From contig OZ253586.1 in NCBI GenBank assembly GCA_965263155.1, forward strand, positions 1 to 64,000: DNA of 64,000 nt, read 5' to 3'. Under the pieces are notes generated by a model. That model did no database searches and had not been told where the DNA came from. It saw only the letters and a program-made list of their open reading frames with translations. Positions within the stretch are counted from its first letter, which is position 1. Each line of letters starts with the position of its first letter. The translations under genes and the position numbers were made by a program. This stretch comes from JAAXIE01 sp965263155. GTDB taxonomy: Bacteria > Chloroflexota > Dehalococcoidia > Lucifugimonadales > JAAXIE01. Shown piece by piece: positions 1 to 8,354 of the stretch.

Positions 1-511
1 TGTGATAGTCGGCGTCCAAGGGAGAGAGAGCATCCCAGCCGTGGATGGCCAGTTCGTTCACCACGAGGTCGACAAAATCGGCGACGGTGGTGTCGCCACG
101 GGGATGCCAGCAGGGCTTGGCGTAGTCGTCCGGGGCCATGGAGTCCAGCAGTTCAAAGAGTTGCTGGTAGCGCTCGTGAAAGGTGTCCAGCAGCCCGTCG
201 CCCAAGCGCTCCCGCAGGCTCAGTGCGCCTTGGGCAATCATCTCCGATGCTGGAGGTGCGTCGGGACCCTGCTGCCTTGCCGCTTCGGGCACACTGTCAT
301 CGCCCTGTAGGCCACGCCCGATCATGCGGTTCTGAAACTGGGCAACGAAGGCGAGGTGGGCCGCCACGTCAGCCACTGTCCAACGGTCGCATGCGCTGGG
401 GTGCGCAAGCTGTTCGTCCGATAGCCCACGCAGGCGCGACTCCAAACGGCCAGCATCGGCCCGCGCCACTTCTATTCTGTCTCGCACTTGCCCTTCTTGG
501 TCATTAGCCAT
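1..511 (-). CDS. Maleylpyruvate isomerase-type DinB-fold protein, C-terminus cut by window edge
   Basis: The frame opens with ATG at 509-511 and runs off the window start, so about 170 residues are visible and no stop is seen. The N-terminal motif SACDRWTVADVAAHL (about residues 39-53) is typical of the mycothiol-dependent maleylpyruvate isomerase N-terminal domain, a DinB-like four-helix bundle. The likely metal ligands are visible: His52, then Glu153 and His157 in the string NELAIHGWD. This matches the His/Glu/His triad of the family. The protein is clearly paralogous to the next gene on the same strand. Such proteins are thiol-dependent isomerases or transferases, but many members are annotated without proven substrates, so the exact reaction is unknown. 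Confidence 0.8.
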   Translation of the reverse strand, partial: MANDQEGQVRDRIEVARADAGRLESRLRGLSDEQLAHPSACDRWTVADVAAHLAFVAQFQNRMIGRGLQGDDSVPEAARQQGPDAPPASEMIAQGALSLRERLGDGLLDTFHERYQQLFELLDSMAPDDYAKPCWHPRGDTTVADFVDLVVNELAIHGWDALSPLDADYH

Positions 512-613
512 GGTGGGTGACCCCCATCCTGACCTTCCCCCTCAAGGGGGAAGAGAGTTTATTGCAGCCTTCTACGCCGGAGGTGAAAGGGCCTCTGTTG
601 CCGCACAGAAGCT

Positions 614-1453
614 TTAAAAGCCCCTAAACCACGTCGTGAATATGGTGGCCTGCTCGCGGCGGCCCTCTATGGTAGCCTTGCCTATGACCGATGCCCAGTC
701 AAGGTTGAAGCGGCCGTATATCAGCAGAATGTAGCTGCTGGTATCGCAGTGGACAGTAACGTCAGCCCTACTGTCGCCGGAGCCCTCCATCACGAAGTCG
801 TCGTGGTTCACTAGGATGTCTTGGCGCATGGGCAATGGGCCAGGAATCTCAAAGCGGAAGCGCATGGGCGTGGGCAGGCCCAAGCCAGGAGTGAAGGCAT
901 TGCGCAGCCATCGTGGCAGCAGTGTAATTAGCGTTGGCATGCAGTCCTCATATAGCTCGGCGGACTCGTCGAGGCCAGAGCGCATGTCCCAGCCGTGCAG
1001 GGCCAATTCCTGTAAACGCAGGGCCACGTAGTCGTGCATTGGCATGGGTCCACGACGGTGGAAGCATGGCGTCTCCCAGTCCTCCGCCTTGAGGACATCT
1101 AGGAGGGCGAACAACCGATCGTACCCAGCGGTGAACTCATCCAGCAGGCCATCGCCCAGTTGCCGGCTGAGGTCTACCGCCCGCTGCGCCGTAGCCTCCG
1201 ACCCGCGATCGCCGGGTGTGAGGAACGACTGGCCTTGGGGAGGGTCGGCGTCACCTGCCACGCCACGGGTTATGGTGTTGGCCCAAGTGTCAGCGGCCGT
1301 GGTCAGGTGGGCCGCCACGTCACGAAGGCGCCAACCGTCGCATGCGCTTCTAGCCGACCATGAGTCCTCATCCAAACCTGCCATGAAATCACGTAGGCGG
1401 GAGGCTTCGGACTTGATTAGGTGAATGAGGTCTGTCATCTGACTGGTCGCCAT
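614..1453 (-). CDS. Maleylpyruvate isomerase N-terminal domain protein (DinB superfamily)
   Basis: A 279-residue protein. The DinB-like bundle covers roughly residues 1-165, with metal ligands His49 (SACDGWRLRDVAAHL), Glu149 and His153 (LQELALHGWD). The remaining 110 residues resemble the SCP2-like C-terminal domain often found in the family (strand-rich, ending WASVIGKATIEGRREQA). It lies about 100 bp upstream of the paralogous partial gene, so the pair looks like a tandem duplication. A short C/G-rich inverted repeat (CTTCCCCCT/AGGGGGAAG, near 535-555) sits in the gap between them. The thiol cofactor and substrate cannot be read from sequence. Confidence 0.8.
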   Translation of the reverse strand: MATSQMTDLIHLIKSEASRLRDFMAGLDEDSWSARSACDGWRLRDVAAHLTTAADTWANTITRGVAGDADPPQGQSFLTPGDRGSEATAQRAVDLSRQLGDGLLDEFTAGYDRLFALLDVLKAEDWETPCFHRRGPMPMHDYVALRLQELALHGWDMRSGLDESAELYEDCMPTLITLLPRWLRNAFTPGLGLPTPMRFRFEIPGPLPMRQDILVNHDDFVMEGSGDSRADVTVHCDTSSYILLIYGRFNLDWASVIGKATIEGRREQATIFTTWFRGF

Positions 1454-1579
1454 ATATCCTCCTGACGCCCTGTTTCAACCTGAAATCCGACTTAGCTTGG
1501 CGCAAGTATAAGGTACGCGCCACCGTCTCACAATCGGCCACTCAGCTAGCAACGGATGGCCCCGCCTAGCTAGCCGACA

Positions 1580-1608
1580 TTGACACTGATAGCTGGCTTT
1601 GCTACGAT
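1580..1608 (+). promoter_or_regulatory. Sigma70-type promoter for thrC
   Basis: TTGACA at 1580-1585, a 17-bp spacer and TACGAT at 1603-1608. The first gene start is about 60 bp downstream. Confidence 0.65.
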
Positions 1609-1667
1609 GCCTCGTTGCCCGCCCCCGGCGAGGGGCTTTATGCCGCTGGCATCGAAAGGACCTCCCA

Positions 1668-2906
1668 GTGCCTTTTGTCAACGCCATGAGGTGCAAGGAA
1701 TGCTTGCGGGAATATCCCGTGGAGCCCATCAACGTCTGCGAGTACTGTTTCGGCCCGCTGGAACTGGTCTACGACTACGAGGCCATCCGCAAGGTCATCA
1801 GCCGCAAGCGCATCGAGCAGGGCCCCTTCACCATGTGGCGCTACAAGGACCTTCTACCAGCCAGCGGCGAGAACCCCGTCGATATTTCCGCAGGCTTCAC
1901 ACCACTCGTCAAGGCCCAGAACTTGGGCGAGGAGTTGGGGCTCACCAACCTCTACCTTAAAAACGACTCAGTCAACCCCTCTTTCTCCTTTAAGGACCGT
2001 GTGGTATCAGTTGCGGCGACCAAGGCGTTGGAGTTCGAGTTCGATACGCTAGCTTGCGCTTCTACCGGCAACCTAGCCTGCTCGGTGGCAGCCCATGCCG
2101 CCCGCGCTGGGGTTAAGGCTGTGGTCTTCATCCCAGCGGACTTGGAGAAGGGCAAGGTCATCGGAGCGGCCATTTATAACCCCACCCTGGTGGCGGTGAA
2201 CGGCAACTACGACGAGGTCAACCGGCTGTGCAGCGAGATTGCCGACCGCTACCCGTGGGCCTTTGTCAACATCAACATGCGCCCCTTCTACGCCGAGGGC
2301 AGCAAGACCCTAGGCTACGAGGCAGTGGAGCAACTGGGCTGGCGTATACCCCGCCACGCGATTGTGCCCGCCGCCTCGGGCTCGATGTTTACCAAGATAT
2401 GGCGGGGCTATAACGAGATGGTCGACCTAGGCTTGGCCGATGGCCCCGTGCACGCCAGCATGCACCTGATTCAGGCAGAGGGCTGCAATCCCATCGTTGA
2501 GGCTTTCGAGTCGGAAGAGAGCGTCGTACGCCCCATCAAGCCCAATACAGTGGCCAAGTCGCTCGCCATCGGAAACCCGTCCGACGGCATCTACGCCCTC
2601 CGTGTACTGCGCGCCTCCGGTGGCACCGCATGCGCCATCCCGGAGCCCGATGTGCTTGATGGGATGAAGCTGCTGGCACAGACCGAAGGCATCTTTACCG
2701 AGACTGCCGGCGGAGTGACCGTTTCCGGCCTGAAACAGTTGGTAAAGCGGGGCAAAATCGCCCGGGACGATCTCACCGTAGCCTACATAACCGGCAACGG
2801 CCTCAAGACCCAAGAGGTGGCCGAGGGCGAGGTCAACCCGCTTACCATCCCGCCCAACTTCCGGGCTTTCGAAGAAGCCCTCAACAGCTCCAACGGGCAT
2901 AACTAG
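1668..2906 (+). CDS. thrC: Threonine synthase (PLP fold type II)
   Basis: Converts O-phosphohomoserine to threonine in the family. A zinc-ribbon-like N-terminus (CxxC at Cys9/Cys12 and Cys24/Cys27) precedes the PLP domain. The Schiff-base lysine is Lys109 in NPSFSFKDRV, and the phosphate/PLP loop is the string ASTGNLACSVAAHAARAG. I chose the GTG at 1668 because AAAGGA lies 7 nt upstream; the ATG at 1686 has no ribosome site. The resulting 413 aa is a normal length. The stop overlaps the Shine-Dalgarno of the NIL gene, and a MoaD/ThiS-like carrier follows, so this enzyme may use a protein thiocarboxylate instead of, or besides, water. That alternative is inference; plain threonine synthase is the default reading. 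Confidence 0.92.
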   Translation: MPFVNAMRCKECLREYPVEPINVCEYCFGPLELVYDYEAIRKVISRKRIEQGPFTMWRYKDLLPASGENPVDISAGFTPLVKAQNLGEELGLTNLYLKNDSVNPSFSFKDRVVSVAATKALEFEFDTLACASTGNLACSVAAHAARAGVKAVVFIPADLEKGKVIGAAIYNPTLVAVNGNYDEVNRLCSEIADRYPWAFVNINMRPFYAEGSKTLGYEAVEQLGWRIPRHAIVPAASGSMFTKIWRGYNEMVDLGLADGPVHASMHLIQAEGCNPIVEAFESEESVVRPIKPNTVAKSLAIGNPSDGIYALRVLRASGGTACAIPEPDVLDGMKLLAQTEGIFTETAGGVTVSGLKQLVKRGKIARDDLTVAYITGNGLKTQEVAEGEVNPLTIPPNFRAFEEALNSSNGHN

Positions 2907-2925
2907 GAGGATGAGGGAAGCCACC

Positions 2926-3168
2926 GTGAGCAAGCAGCGGGTCAAGTTTACCTTTCCTACCAACCTCGTGACCCGACCTGTCATCTACGAACTGGGACGC
3001 CAGTTCCAGTTGGTCACCAACATCCGGCGTGCCGATGTTCGGGAAGACATGGGCTGGGTCGTACTGGAACTCGAAGGAGAAGATCCCGAGATCACCCGTG
3101 GCGTCGAGTGGGTCCGCTCCTTGGGTGTGCGGATAGACCCTGTCAGTGGCGACGTGATTGAAGGCTAG
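2926..3168 (+). CDS. NIL domain protein
   Basis: A single NIL domain (small ferredoxin-like alpha/beta sandwich) of about 80 residues, with the typical opening KFTFPTNLVTRPVIYELG and a closing strand VRIDPVSGDVIEG. The same domain is known as the ligand-binding tail of MetN methionine importers and as the partner of sulfurtransferases in homocysteine formation. Two starts are possible. ATG 2911 directly abuts the AGGAGG at 2905-2910, which is too close. GTG 2926 has GAGGGA at 2913-2918 with 7-nt spacing and is preferred. It sits between thrC and a sulfur-carrier gene, apparently co-transcribed. The role is probably in sulfur amino-acid metabolism. Confidence 0.8.
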   Translation: MSKQRVKFTFPTNLVTRPVIYELGRQFQLVTNIRRADVREDMGWVVLELEGEDPEITRGVEWVRSLGVRIDPVSGDVIEG

Positions 3169-3228
3169 TGGCCGGGCTGTTTCTCATATAGCCAAGGAAG
3201 GCACAGCCATGAGGAGGGCTTTTACATA

Positions 3229-3510
3229 ATGGCGGTCCAGGTGAACATCCCCACTCCCTTGCGCCGGATTACCAACGGACAGAACCAAATCGAGGCCGAC
3301 GCCTCCAATGTCGGCGAACTGTTGGAAGTCCTTGACCGGGACTATCCTGGCATACGCGAGCGATTGATCGATGAGGAAGGCGAAATACGCTACTTCGTCA
3401 ACATCTACCTCAACGGCGAGGACGTCCGCTTCCTCCAAGGAACCGACACTTCCACCTCCTCCGGCGACGAGATCAGCATAGTCCCCGCCGTAGCAGGCGG
3501 GACTCTCTAA
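3229..3510 (+). CDS. MoaD/ThiS-family sulfur carrier with C-terminal GGTL
   Basis: 93 residues with a beta-grasp fold. It opens MAVQVNIPTPLRRIT, has the central block VNIYLNGEDVRFLQG, and ends IVPAVAGGTL. Sulfur carriers of this family are activated as a C-terminal Gly-Gly thiocarboxylate. Here Gly-Gly is followed by Thr-Leu, so two residues would have to be removed before activation. AGGAGG at 3212-3217 precedes ATG 3229. Third gene of the thrC-NIL-carrier group. CysO of mycobacteria and the HcyS carrier of Wolinella are functional analogues known to me. No protease or E1-like enzyme is in the window. It could alternatively be a MoaD-like subunit, but no molybdopterin-synthesis genes are adjacent. 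Confidence 0.82.
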   Translation: MAVQVNIPTPLRRITNGQNQIEADASNVGELLEVLDRDYPGIRERLIDEEGEIRYFVNIYLNGEDVRFLQGTDTSTSSGDEISIVPAVAGGTL

Positions 3511-3762
3511 GGTCCCGCTCCCCCTAGTCCGAACCCTCAGCGCGGTGGATTCCGCCTGCGGATACCTTTGGGTAGCCACCGTCATTTCGTCGAAGGCCGG
3601 AATCTAGGACAACATGCACAAGGGACGGCAGCTTGCTATATAGCCCTTCCACCCGCAATCCCGGCTTCCCTTTGGCATGGGGAAAGGGGTTCGTAAAAGG
3701 CTCCCTCCGGCAGGTACAACCCTCGCAGTTCCCGCGGCATCGACTTCCCAACAACTATGGGT
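3511..3762. other. Intergenic stretch with a decayed REP-like repeat
   Basis: No coding region is supportable. The part 3570-3610 (GTCATTTCGTCGAAGGCCGG and flanks) resembles a decayed copy of the dispersed inverted repeats described elsewhere in the window. It separates the convergent carrier gene and tgt. Confidence 0.35.
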
Positions 3763-4971
3763 TTAACGAGGCCTAGCCTTCACTCGCTTCCCGAATTGCG
3801 CGAGGCGGGCCGCCTCGTTGGTAGGCCGGTAGCGCTCCAGAAAGTCCTGTCGGAATGACGTGTATTTGCCTGCTTGTATGGCCACCCGCAGACCCTCCAT
3901 CAAGCGGACGATGAAACGCAGGTTGTGCAGGCTGGCCAACCTTTGGCCCAGCAGTTCTCCGCTCTTGAACAGATGGCGCAGGTATGCGGACGTAAAGTTG
4001 GCGCAGGTGTAGCAGTCGCAGCCCTGCTCCACTGGCCTAGAGTCTAGACGATAGCGGCTGTTGTTGATGTTGACGCGCCCTTCCGAGGTGAACAGGCCCC
4101 CGTTGCGAGCGGTGCGTGTGGGCAGCACGCAATCGAAGATGTCGACCCCACACCCCACGCCTTCCAGCAAGTCTTCCGGCGAGCCGACGCCCATCAGGTA
4201 GCGAGGACGGTCTTCGGGCAGCATGGATGCCACATGCCCCACCACCTCGTACATCTGCGACTTCGACTCGCCGACGGCAAGTCCCCCGATGGCATAGCCA
4301 CCAAACTCAAGGCCGGTTATGTAGTCTACCGAGGCGCGCCGCAAGTGGGGGAAGACGCCGCCCTGCACGATGCCGAATAGCGTCTGCCGGTCTGGCGCGG
4401 CCTGAGCAGAGCGGCAGCGCGCGGCCCAGCGGTGGGTGCGCTCCATGGCCTCTTCCACTTCAGACTCGGACGCCCCGTAGCCGATGCACTGGTCGAAGCA
4501 CATGGCCACGTCTGCCCCTAAGCCGGCTTGGATAGCCACGGCGTCTTCGGGAGTGATTCTGTGCTCGCTGCCATCAATGTGAGAACGGAACACTATGCCG
4601 TCATCCCGCACTTTGGTCAGTGCCCCCATGCTAAAGGCTTGGAAGCCACCACTATCGGTGAGGATTGGCCGGCTCCAGCCCATGAACTTGTGCAGACCGC
4701 CCATCTGCTGCACCACCTCGAGACCGGGGCGCAGATAAAGATGGTACGCGTTGGAGAGGAGCATGGGAGCACCCAACGCGACTACGTCGTCGGGAGTAAG
4801 CGACTTCACCGTTGCCTGAGTGGCCACGGGAAGGAAGACAGGCAGTGGCACGACGCCATGGGGCGTACTCAAGCGAGAGGCGCGGCCAGCCCCGTCAGTG
4901 GCGTCAACCTCGAAAGCAAAGGGCTGTTGCACGGCCCGCCCAATGTAGCCGACTACTTCCGCTGTGTCCAT
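3763..4971 (-). CDS. tgt: tRNA-guanine transglycosylase
   Basis: Exchanges guanine 34 for a queuine precursor (preQ1 in bacteria) in tRNAs with GUN anticodons. The 402-residue protein has the catalytic and binding motifs of the family: TDSGGFQAFSMG, GIVQGGVFP, the base-recognition string GGYAIGGLAVGE and the nucleophile segment FDCVLPTR. The zinc site CDCYTC plus the downstream His in ASLHNL is intact. The N-terminus is about 20 residues longer than usual, and a shorter start is possible inside it. Convergent with the carrier gene and divergent from the small membrane protein at 5017. No queuosine synthesis genes are nearby. Confidence 0.95.
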   Translation of the reverse strand: MDTAEVVGYIGRAVQQPFAFEVDATDGAGRASRLSTPHGVVPLPVFLPVATQATVKSLTPDDVVALGAPMLLSNAYHLYLRPGLEVVQQMGGLHKFMGWSRPILTDSGGFQAFSMGALTKVRDDGIVFRSHIDGSEHRITPEDAVAIQAGLGADVAMCFDQCIGYGASESEVEEAMERTHRWAARCRSAQAAPDRQTLFGIVQGGVFPHLRRASVDYITGLEFGGYAIGGLAVGESKSQMYEVVGHVASMLPEDRPRYLMGVGSPEDLLEGVGCGVDIFDCVLPTRTARNGGLFTSEGRVNINNSRYRLDSRPVEQGCDCYTCANFTSAYLRHLFKSGELLGQRLASLHNLRFIVRLMEGLRVAIQAGKYTSFRQDFLERYRPTNEAARLAQFGKRVKARPR

Positions 4972-5016
4972 TCTGAGACGCGTGGTTTGAACCGGAGTCG
5001 TGGTTAGTAGTATGTT

Positions 5017-5277
5017 ATGGCTTCCGGCACATCACTTCGACCGCGTGGGCGAAAATACTTGGAGGCGCCTTTGGCTGACGCCTTTGTATCGTTGAGCGCC
5101 GACCTCCCTGCTGGGCTTTGGGCTTTGTTGGTGGTCGGGACCATGTTGGGGACGGCTACAATCCTTTACCTGTGGTGGGAGCTGTTCTTCAAGTTTGTAG
5201 GCGTGGCGTGGCGACGCATCATGCCCGGCAGAGCAGAAACACTCGGCAACGATGGAATTCCCCAGCACCGGCGATAG
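5017..5277 (+). CDS. Small single-span membrane protein upstream of TauE/SafE
   Basis: 86 residues. An N-terminal basic stretch is followed by one clear hydrophobic helix (about residues 33-55, GLWALLVVGTMLGTATILYL) and a basic tail. The coding region overlaps the start of the exporter gene at 5252 by 26 bp, which suggests translational coupling. I do not recognise the family. An accessory subunit of the exporter is a reasonable guess from position only. The N-terminal residues may be over-called, since no strong ribosome site precedes the ATG. Confidence 0.5.
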   Translation: MASGTSLRPRGRKYLEAPLADAFVSLSADLPAGLWALLVVGTMLGTATILYLWWELFFKFVGVAWRRIMPGRAETLGNDGIPQHRR

Positions 5278-6247
5278 CGTAAACCTAGTATGGCTCCTGT
5301 CCCTGGGACTCTCCGTGGGCGTTCTCAGCGGCTTCTTCGGCGTGGGCGGCGGTTTCCTCGTGACGGGCGGTCTGATCTTGCTGGGAGTGCCCGAGTTCTA
5401 TGCAGTGGGCACAGGACTGGCCCTCATCACCGGCTCGTCCACCATCAATGCCCTCAAGCATCGCAAGCTGGGGAACGTGGACCTGCGTCTGGGACTATTC
5501 ATGATATTGGGTTCCATACCAGGAGTGGAGACGGCCAAGAGACTATTGCTGTACTTGGAGACGCAGGGCTTGGAGGACGAGGTCATCCACTACGTCTACG
5601 TAGTGGTGCTTGCGGCGCTGGGGACCTTCCTGCTGTACGATTGGATACGCTCCTCCCGGAAGAGCGCAGGGGTGGACATTGGCCCACCGGGGGCGTTCGT
5701 GACGCGGGTGAGGAGTTTCGGCCTCCCACCGCGAGTATCTCTCCCAGTAGCAGGCATACCCAGCATGTCAGTGTGGGTATTGGTCGTCTTGGGCTTTTGT
5801 ATCGGGCTGTTTGCCGGATTGCTGGGGGCGGGCGGAGGCTTCCTGCTGATGCCTGCACTAGTATTCTTGTTGGGGATTCCCACTATCACTGCCGTGGGCA
5901 CCGACCTGTTTCAGGTGATGATTACGGGCTCCTTCGGGGCGCTGACCTACGCCTTGGATGACAAGGTCGACCTGCTGATGGCTTTGACAATGCTCGTGAC
6001 GGCTTCGATCGGGTCGCAGGTGGGCACGATGGCGACCAAGGTGGTGGACGGCTCGCGCATACGCTTCCTCTACGCTTTGATCGTACTGGCGGGGAGCTTT
6101 TCGCTGGCTCTGGACCAAGTGTCGGAGGCGGCGGAAAGCGTCCATTTCCTCTCTAGTGTTGCGGCAGTAGTCCTCTTGGGAGCCGCTGGCATAATGTGTT
6201 TGTTCATTGCTGGTCTCGTGGTAGCATCTAGAATGAAAGAACAATAG
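5252..6247 (+). CDS. Sulfite exporter TauE/SafE family membrane protein
   Basis: 331 residues, highly hydrophobic, with the two-fold repeated architecture of the family (formerly DUF81). The first half carries GFFGVGGGFLVTGGLILLG and the second the equivalent GLLGAGGGFLLMPALVFLLG, followed in each by GTGLA or GTDLF. About eight transmembrane segments are expected. Members export sulfite, sulfoacetate or related small organosulfur anions, but substrates vary and cannot be assigned here. The sulfur theme recurs in the window (sulfur carrier, sulfate adenylyltransferase), which fits but does not prove such a role. Confidence 0.85.
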   Translation: MEFPSTGDSVNLVWLLSLGLSVGVLSGFFGVGGGFLVTGGLILLGVPEFYAVGTGLALITGSSTINALKHRKLGNVDLRLGLFMILGSIPGVETAKRLLLYLETQGLEDEVIHYVYVVVLAALGTFLLYDWIRSSRKSAGVDIGPPGAFVTRVRSFGLPPRVSLPVAGIPSMSVWVLVVLGFCIGLFAGLLGAGGGFLLMPALVFLLGIPTITAVGTDLFQVMITGSFGALTYALDDKVDLLMALTMLVTASIGSQVGTMATKVVDGSRIRFLYALIVLAGSFSLALDQVSEAAESVHFLSSVAAVVLLGAAGIMCLFIAGLVVASRMKEQ

Positions 6248-6331
6248 GGAGGCCGTCACGGTGGACGGCCGAGCGGGAAACACCTGATAGGTCGAGGCGT
6301 ACAACTCCAATTCTGGACATGGGGAGGCTAC

Positions 6332-6679
6332 TTGGTTACTTACGTGATATTGCTCAGCTACACCGATGAAGGGATGCAGAACGCGGCCTACCTGAGCGGG
6401 CACCCGCGAGCGCTGCGACAGTTGATCGAGGAGGCAGGAGGCAAGCTGCCGTACATCTGGATGACCATGGGGCCGTATGATTTCGCGGCCATCATGGAAG
6501 CGGACAGCGACGAAGACTGCGCCGCCATCGTCCTCAGCCTCAGCAGCTTGGGCAACTTCCGCACCGTGACCATGCGTGCGTTCAGTGAGGGAGACCTGCC
6601 AGCAATCACGAGGAAGATTCCCTCGCTTGAGGACCAGTACAAAGAGATCCTGCAGTCCGTGCAGGGGCCCGGGGACTAG
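6332..6679 (+). CDS. GYD domain (AsnC/Lrp ligand-domain-like) protein
   Basis: 115 residues starting with TTG at 6332, preceded by GGGGAGG at 6321-6327. The sequence YVILLSYTDEG, then GPYDFAAIMEADSDE, is the dimeric alpha-beta barrel typical of GYD domain proteins, which resemble the effector domain of Lrp/AsnC regulators without the DNA-binding part. The molecular role is generally unknown. It stands alone between the exporter and the convergent aroB. A G/C-rich hairpin covers its stop codon. Confidence 0.72.
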   Translation: MVTYVILLSYTDEGMQNAAYLSGHPRALRQLIEEAGGKLPYIWMTMGPYDFAAIMEADSDEDCAAIVLSLSSLGNFRTVTMRAFSEGDLPAITRKIPSLEDQYKEILQSVQGPGD

Positions 6680-6687
6680 CGGGCCCC
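6664..6687. terminator. Hairpin between convergent GYD gene and aroB
   Basis: GGGGCCCG (6664-6671) and CGGGCCCC (6680-6687) form a perfect 8-bp stem with an 8-nt loop, overlapping both stop-codon regions. There is no T tract, so it is a weak or bidirectional terminator at best. Confidence 0.45.
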
Positions 6688-7787
6688 TAGAGCGTAAGGT
6701 CCCGCACCGTCTCCAGCACCAAATCGGGAGGTACGTCACGGCGTACCAACGAGTGGCCCACGCCTTCCAAAAGCACCCAGCGCAGTGAGCCTGCCTCGGT
6801 CTTCTTGTCGTGGGTCATCTTGTCCAGCACCACATCAGGGTCGATGCCCGGTGCTGACAGGGGTAGTTGGAACCGTTCCAATACCCGGCGCTGGCGCTCC
6901 ACAACCTCCGGGGGGATGAGGCCCATGGCCGCGGAGATGCGTCCGGCGCCCATCATGCCCACGGCGACTGCCTCCCCGTGCATGTAGTTGCCGTAGCCGG
7001 TGACTGATTCTAAAGCGTGCCCGATGGAGTGCCCGTAGTTTAGCAGGATGCGCCTTCCTAGAGTCTCGCGCTCGTCCTCGCTGACCACTTGGGCCTTGAT
7101 GGCCATGCTGCGCCGAATCACGTCAGTGGCGATGTCCCCTCGCAGCGACAACAGGTCTTCGGCGTGCTCCTCGAACAGGTCGAACAGCTCCGCGTCCAGT
7201 ATCAGGCCGTGCTTCACTGCCTCAGCCCACCCCTCCGACAGCTCGCGTTGTCCCAAGCTGGAGAGGGTATCGACATCGGCCAGCACCAGCGAGGGCTGGT
7301 AGAACGCCCCCACCAAGTTCTTGCCTTGAGGCAGGTTGACCGCCACCTTGCCTCCTATGGAGGCGTCCACCATGGCAGCCATGCTGGTGGGGACCTGCAC
7401 GAAAATCATGCCCCTCAGGAAGGTGGAGGCTACGAACCCTCCTAAGTCGCCCACCACTCCCCCGCCCAAGGCGACGATTGCATGGCGTCTCTCGGCCCTG
7501 AGATCGGCCAGCCAAGCGTAGATATCTTCGGCAAGGGCCAAGCATTTGCTCTCTTCGCCCGGAGGAATGGAGTAGCTGTGGGCCGCGATTCCCGCGGATT
7601 CCAAGGAGCGTTGCGCCTGACGCCCGTAGATGCGGAATACGTTGTCATCGCTGATGATGTACGCTTGGCCCGTCACTCCGAGGGTCTGCAGGCGCGCACC
7701 CAACTGGTCCAGTACGCCTCTGTCCGCGACGATGGGGTAGGAGCCCCCGGAGTGGTGGACTGTTGCGGCTAGGTCGTTCTCTGCCAT
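6687..7787 (-). CDS. aroB: 3-dehydroquinate synthase
   Basis: Second step of the shikimate pathway: DAHP to 3-dehydroquinate with NAD+ and a divalent metal. The 366-residue protein shows the nucleotide-binding block ALGGGVVGDLGGFVASTF, the lysine/metal segment GWAEAVKHGLI and the metal histidines in NYGHSIGHALE and MHGEAVAVGM. The start codon overlaps the aroK stop (TGATG), so the two are translationally coupled. Last gene of the alaS-ruvX-aroE-aroC-aroK-aroB group. Confidence 0.96.
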   Translation of the reverse strand: MAENDLAATVHHSGGSYPIVADRGVLDQLGARLQTLGVTGQAYIISDDNVFRIYGRQAQRSLESAGIAAHSYSIPPGEESKCLALAEDIYAWLADLRAERRHAIVALGGGVVGDLGGFVASTFLRGMIFVQVPTSMAAMVDASIGGKVAVNLPQGKNLVGAFYQPSLVLADVDTLSSLGQRELSEGWAEAVKHGLILDAELFDLFEEHAEDLLSLRGDIATDVIRRSMAIKAQVVSEDERETLGRRILLNYGHSIGHALESVTGYGNYMHGEAVAVGMMGAGRISAAMGLIPPEVVERQRRVLERFQLPLSAPGIDPDVVLDKMTHDKKTEAGSLRWVLLEGVGHSLVRRDVPPDLVLETVRDLTL

Positions 7788-8338
7788 CAGGTCTCCCTCT
7801 TTTGCATTTCCGCAGAACTGCCATGTTCGTACAACGCCGTGACCAATGCGGCAGCGACCTGCTCAAGTGAGAGGCCGTCGGTGTTTAAACTGCAATGGGC
7901 CATGTCGTAACGGTGTTGGCGTTTACCCTTGAGTTCTTGGATGCGCTGCAACGGGTCCGCCGCTTGCAGCAGGGGTCTCACGTCGGCGTCCGGCGAGGAC
8001 GAGAGGCGCCGCCATATCACATCCGGCGGTGCCTCCAAGCACACTACCAAACCTGCCTCCAGCATAAGCGTCTGGTTCTCAAGTTCAATGAACGATCCCC
8101 CGCCGGTGCCGATCACCCGCTGCTCGCCAGAGCATGCCCAGCGTAGCGCGTCCCGCTCCATAGCGCGGAATGCGGGTTCGCCGTCTTGGGCAAAGATATC
8201 CTCAATGGTGAGGCCAATACGGGAAGTGATTACCTCGTCGCTATCCACGAACTCCCATCCCAGTGCCTTGGCCGCGAGCCGGCCAGCTTGGGTCTTGCCA
8301 GTGCCGGGGAAGCCCACGAGGATGAGGTTGCTCTTCAC
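7787..8338 (-). CDS. aroK: Shikimate kinase
   Basis: Phosphorylates shikimate at the 3-hydroxyl using ATP. The Walker A motif GFPGTGKT lies at about residues 9-16, followed by the shikimate-binding block FVDSDEVI and the GTGGGSF loop. I chose GTG 8338 (183 aa, the normal size) because CCAAGG lies upstream and the frame before it has no family similarity. That start lies 16 bp after the aroC stop. The LID arginine is in the DVRPLL string. The gene overlaps aroB by one base. Confidence 0.94.
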   Translation of the reverse strand: MKSNLILVGFPGTGKTQAGRLAAKALGWEFVDSDEVITSRIGLTIEDIFAQDGEPAFRAMERDALRWACSGEQRVIGTGGGSFIELENQTLMLEAGLVVCLEAPPDVIWRRLSSSPDADVRPLLQAADPLQRIQELKGKRQHRYDMAHCSLNTDGLSLEQVAAALVTALYEHGSSAEMQKRET

Positions 8339-8354
8339 AGCAAGCCTTGGCCCA

